A stretch of DNA of 64,000 nt from Allodiplogaster sudhausi (Eukaryota > Nematoda > Chromadorea > Rhabditida > Diplogasteridae), in NCBI GenBank assembly GCA_945643635.1, contig CALZFC010000005.1, positions 1,144,501 through 1,208,500 of the forward strand. The letters run 5' to 3'. The translations under genes were made by a program, and so were the position numbers. Shown one piece after another: positions 60,273-64,000 of this stretch. Under the pieces are notes generated by a model. It was not told the DNA's origin. It was given only the letters and a program-made list of their open reading frames with translations, and did not search any database. How positions within the stretch are numbered: position 1 is the stretch's first letter; each line of letters starts with the position of its first letter.

Positions 60273-61363
60273 AGGCGCAGGTTAACAGAATTAGAAACGG
60301 AGACAAAGATGGTACCATCTGGCATGCAGTGTCACTCAATTGTCAAGCAGCTGTTGCTCGAAGAAAAGGTTTCATATCGCGAGATACCATCGGATGCAGC
60401 ATTCTTATTATTGCTGAGAACACGATTAAAGGGAGAGCAAGGAGCGATCAATAGTCGAAGAATCTAGCGATCAAATTGCAGTGCAAGATAATTATGCTCG
60501 ACAAATATATTAGGAAATTGACAAGATTAACCTCGGTTGCTTCTTCGGCGAATCCGTAGTCATCGTCATCGTTAAGCAGATCGTTCAGACGAATCGAGCC
60601 GCCAATACTTACAAATAATAATGATGCCGTTACAATGAAATTTTCAATGTGAAAAGATATTTCCAAAAAGTTCAATAAAAATATTTTAAATAATAACAAT
60701 ACGCAAGGTATTAAAAAGTAAGCATATGGCAAGTGTAATAACCATTACCTCAACCTAAACGACGATGCTGCGCCAGAGCTTGCCGTTGAAGTTCGCTGTC
60801 GAACGGGCGCCGCGTCTCCGCGTCCTAATCAATGTTAATTTAGCTTTGAAAATATTTTTTTTTAAATAAAAAACAAACAAATTCACATTCGCAAAACCAC
60901 TAAAACTTAACGCCTTCAATTTCTATTATCAAGTGATGCTTCGTAACAATAAGTATATGAATAGCAACGTATCTTTTGCTGATTAATATATCACATTTCC
61001 CCACTACGATGTTATCGCTATGTTCGCCATGAAATCGAAGTAGAAGAGCATTCAAGCGAATCTTCGTTTATAATTCAAAATGACTCATTATCACCTGGCA
61101 TCGCAACTTCTTCGCCGGAGCGACTTCCTCCAGTGGCCACCCGAGGGCTGAAAGGAAGCGAATTGTAGAGAGAGAGAAGGCAAGGCAGATGGCACCGGAA
61201 AAGGAAGAGGAAAGAGAGAGGGAAACAAGGAGAGGGGAGGGAGAGAATAAGAGAGAGAGAGATAAAGAGAAAGAGAGAGGGTAAAAGAAAGAGAGAGTGG
61301 GACGGCTGCTATGTACAACCGCGCCATAGGCTGGCACCGCTATGCTGCGCGCAGAAGAATCGC

Positions 61364-61403
<40 letters not shown>

Positions 61404-61774
61404 AACAAAGAAGAGAAGGAAATGAGTGAGAAAGAGAAAGAGAAAGAGCGAGAGAGTGAGAGAGAAAGAGAAAGAGGGAGAGGAGGAGAAAGAGAGAAGA
61501 GAGCAGATAGATTAGAGAAAGAGAGAAGAGAGACATAGTGGGAAAAAGAAAGGAAGTGACCAGAGTAGATGAGCAGAGAATGGTGACTAGGGCGAAGTGG
61601 GCGTGTGAAAGATGAGATGAGGAGCGCCTGGTCAAGATTGGAAGAGAGAGAAAGAAAGAAAGAGAGAGAGAAGAAAGAGAGAGAGAGAGAAAGAGAGAGA
61701 GAGAGCAAGAGAGAAAGAGAGAGGGCAGATGAGAGAGAAAGAGCGAGAGCGAGAGAGAAAGAGAGAGGGCAGAT

Positions 61775-61810
<36 letters not shown>

Positions 61811-61967
61811 GAGAAAGAGAGAGGGCAGATGAGAGAGAGTTGTGATAGGGACAAAAGAAAGAAAGAGAAGCATAGAACAAGAGGAAAGCATACCTTCTGC
61901 CCTTTCACCTTCACGAGTCCTCCTCGTCGACCGCCAGTGAGAGGGCGAAGATGGGGCGGTGGTGTCA
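58933..61967 (-). CDS. Unrecognised multi-exon gene with an acidic C-terminal region (partial)
   Basis: Six short exons with good splice sites follow one another: 61967-61894 (PPPHLRPLTGGRRGGLVKVK), 61344-61320, 61147-61095 (ATGGSRSGEEVAMP), 60824-60749 (ETRRPFDSELQRQALAQHRR), 60607-60532 (GGSIRLNDLLNDDDDYGFAE) and 59040-58933 (SFLLGEEASGVPDEVSVEV). The last exon ends at a gtatgt donor, so more lies to the left; the 5' end is also missing. The N-terminal half is basic and Gly/Pro-rich, the C-terminal half strongly acidic. No domain is recognised. The first three introns are mostly (CT)n on the coding strand, just before acceptors. Confidence 0.42.
60065..60270. repeat. (GA)n microsatellite block
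   Basis: Four long GA runs interrupted by GAGGGAGG and by a 50-bp unique stretch (60180-60228), within an intron of the unrecognised gene. Confidence 0.85.
61360..61845. repeat. (GA)n block with a tandem higher-order unit
   Basis: GA-rich DNA within an intron. At about 61715-61845 a unit with gagagagggcagatgagaga recurs three times. Confidence 0.8.
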
Positions 61968-62175
61968 CTGAAAGGAAGGAATAAGTGGGAGAATGAGTGC
62001 AGAGTGAGCATGAGAAGATAATTCCACGAGAGAGAGAGTGAGAGAGAGAGAGAGGGCGAGAGAGAGAGAGGATACATGTTGCAGCAGAGATAGTTACACG
62101 GAAAAGAACCAGGTTCTCGAAAACAAACAGAAAATAATACAGCGCAAAGGTAGAATAAACGATATGCAGATGAAA

Positions 62176-62219
<44 letters not shown>

Positions 62220-63150
62220 CATGGGAATTGAACTAACGCAATTCAATCAACGACAGAACACATTCATCAATATGGAACAACCGACTGGGTAAAGACCGGA
62301 GATTGCTCATCCCAAATGAATGAAGGAATGTAATGGTCAGTAGAGAGAGAAAGATACAAAGACAAAGAAAGAGAGAGACAAAGAGAGAGAGAAGCAAATG
62401 ATAATGAGCGGAACGTAGAGAGTATAAGACATGCGTGCTCGCTTCCTCGCTCCATATGATTCACTACCAGTTGAGGAAACAAGGAGCCAGTGGTGCAACC
62501 CACGAGATGACATACTTGCTCGGCCTAGACTTGTACTTTTTCACTCTCAGCCTAATGTACATCGCGCCAACCGAAAATTATATGATGTAATGCATCGTCA
62601 ACATAAAAAAAAACAAGACAACATACAGTATCCCACCTAACCGTTAACAATAATACTATTTACAGTATCCTAGCGCTCATAACATATCTGTAGCTAACTA
62701 CTTTCAGGAAGAAAAAAATGCAGAGAACGAGGTAACATCTAGGCAAAGACCTAGTAAATTGTTTCCTTATCACAGAGAGTAAAGAGGAGGAATGATACCA
62801 CGGGTATCTCTCTGATACTGATAATCAAGTGTTTCGCGTTATACAGTCAAAGCAGAATGCAACAATGTAGGCAGCAGAGAATTATAATAAAAAAAGAGTA
62901 AGAAGGAAAAGCCTAGGTTTTATTGGGAAAAGAAGGAAAAGAGAAGAAGGCAGTGGGCAAGTTGGTCCGCGAAAATTGACTCAGCCCGCTGTGGAGAAGC
63001 ATCTCTTCTTCTTCGCCTTTTGTGAGGAAGAAATGAGAAAGGCAGAGAAAGGAGAAAAAAAGGAAAGCATTGGAGATACCGAGAAGCAGAAAGAGAGAGG
63101 GGAGGGAGTGGGAGAGAGAGAGCAGGAGAGCTAGAGAGAGAGAGAGAGCT

Positions 63151-63185
<35 letters not shown>

Positions 63186-63877
63186 GATGGTTCTTCTCCG
63201 TTAATCACCAAGGCACTTCTGCGTTCTGGTGTCCTTTTGCGAATGCATGCGCATCGTGCATTTTAAGAACAGTGCGTCTGCTCTCTTGCAAATGCCATCC
63301 GCGCAAGGAGAAGCTGAGATGAGGCTCATTAGACGTTCTTCCTTTCCCTCTCTGTCACTCACTCTCTCTCCCTCTGACGTTCTTCCTTTCCCTCTCTGTC
63401 ACTCACTCTCTCTCCCTCTATCTTTCTTCCTCTCTCTCTCTCTCTCTCTCTCTCCCAACACCCAGACATGCCCATGATTTCGTGTGCTCCAACAAGCACA
63501 TTCCCATCGCGTTCATTTTTCTCCCGTGTCTAAATAAGAAATGTCTCCATAAGAAGCCATCGCATCTTATAAAACATTAACGACCTCATCTTCAGCTGCT
63601 CTGCCTATCGAAAATAGAACGCTTGTAATTCGCAGAGAGAAGAGACACTCCTTTACGATTTCTCAGAATGAACATTCATGGGAAGTTCATAAAGCGAAAT
63701 ATAAGTTGGCTTCTATTGAACGAACGGAGAGAGAAAAAAGACCCATTCTGAATACTATATCAAAACTGCCGAAATAAAAAGAGAAGCTTCACTGCAGAAG
63801 CACGTGTTCCAAATAGCAGACGGGCGGGCACTTGAGCGAAGTCTCTTTCTATTTTCACATCCTCCTTCCACCTCTCC

Positions 63878-63913
<36 letters not shown>

Positions 63914-64000
63914 TCTCATATCATTCTTCTTCTCCTACTTCTTGCAAAAATTAATCGTCTCTCTGTCTCAAACTTTCGTTTCCGACAATGTGGCCCACGT
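61968..64000. other. Repeat-rich right end, no gene seen
   Basis: (GA)n at 62180-62216 and 63130-63186; CT-rich 63340-63455 and 63875-63915. A 44-bp unit beginning gacgttcttcctttccctct is exactly duplicated in tandem at about 63331-63418. No splice-supported coding exon was identified; the 5' exons of the unrecognised minus-strand gene may be here. Confidence 0.5.

Overview
The window is nematode genomic DNA. Three genes encode major sperm protein (MSP), a nematode-specific sperm cytoskeletal protein. A seven-helix chemoreceptor of the nematode srg/srv type supports the same conclusion. Genes have many small exons (often 50-200 nt) with GT-AG introns. Exons are GC-rich; introns and spacers are AT-rich or filled with (CT)n/(GA)n. 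This resembles rhabditid or diplogastrid nematodes, but the genus is inference. No prokaryotic features are visible.

Layout. 1-6.3 kb: a secreted TIL-domain protease-inhibitor gene (minus) with a 4.7-kb intron full of (CT)n. 8.8-10.2 kb: a BAR-like gene (minus) with an in-frame stop. 11.05-22.2 kb: a family GH31 alpha-glucosidase of about 23 exons (plus). Its 5-kb intron holds a decayed antisense hAT/BED transposase gene and a 430-bp hAT-type MITE with a perfect 8-bp target duplication. 22.4-24.8 kb (minus): a two-helix membrane segment followed by two retropepsin-like aspartic protease domains in tandem, the most unusual gene here. 26.2-26.75 kb (minus): a small RING-finger gene whose tail is a heptad coiled coil coded by a 21-bp minisatellite. 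The regions upstream of these two genes are duplicates of one another.

27.7-29.4 kb: a divergent pair of MSP genes; the minus copy has lost its AG splice acceptor. 30.5-33.2 kb: an importin-alpha-like armadillo gene (minus) without a recognisable IBB domain. 34.7-38.6 kb: a CR1-like LINE (minus) with an intact ORF1 and an ORF2 broken by two frameshifts. 39.3-41.4 kb: the chemoreceptor (minus). 42.85-43.45 kb: a third MSP copy (minus) with a 1-base deletion. 44.9-52.2 kb: a TEX2-type SMP lipid-transfer protein gene (minus). 52.2-58.9 kb: no convincing gene, mostly (GA)n. 58.9-62.0 kb: an unrecognised multi-exon gene (minus). 62-64 kb: repeats.

The MSP genes, and perhaps the RING and retropepsin genes, could form a sperm-expressed neighbourhood. 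All three MSP genes carry a similar element about 165-170 nt upstream of the ATG and a TATA-like box about 70-90 nt upstream. Co-expression of the RING and retropepsin genes is suggested only by their shared upstream sequence.
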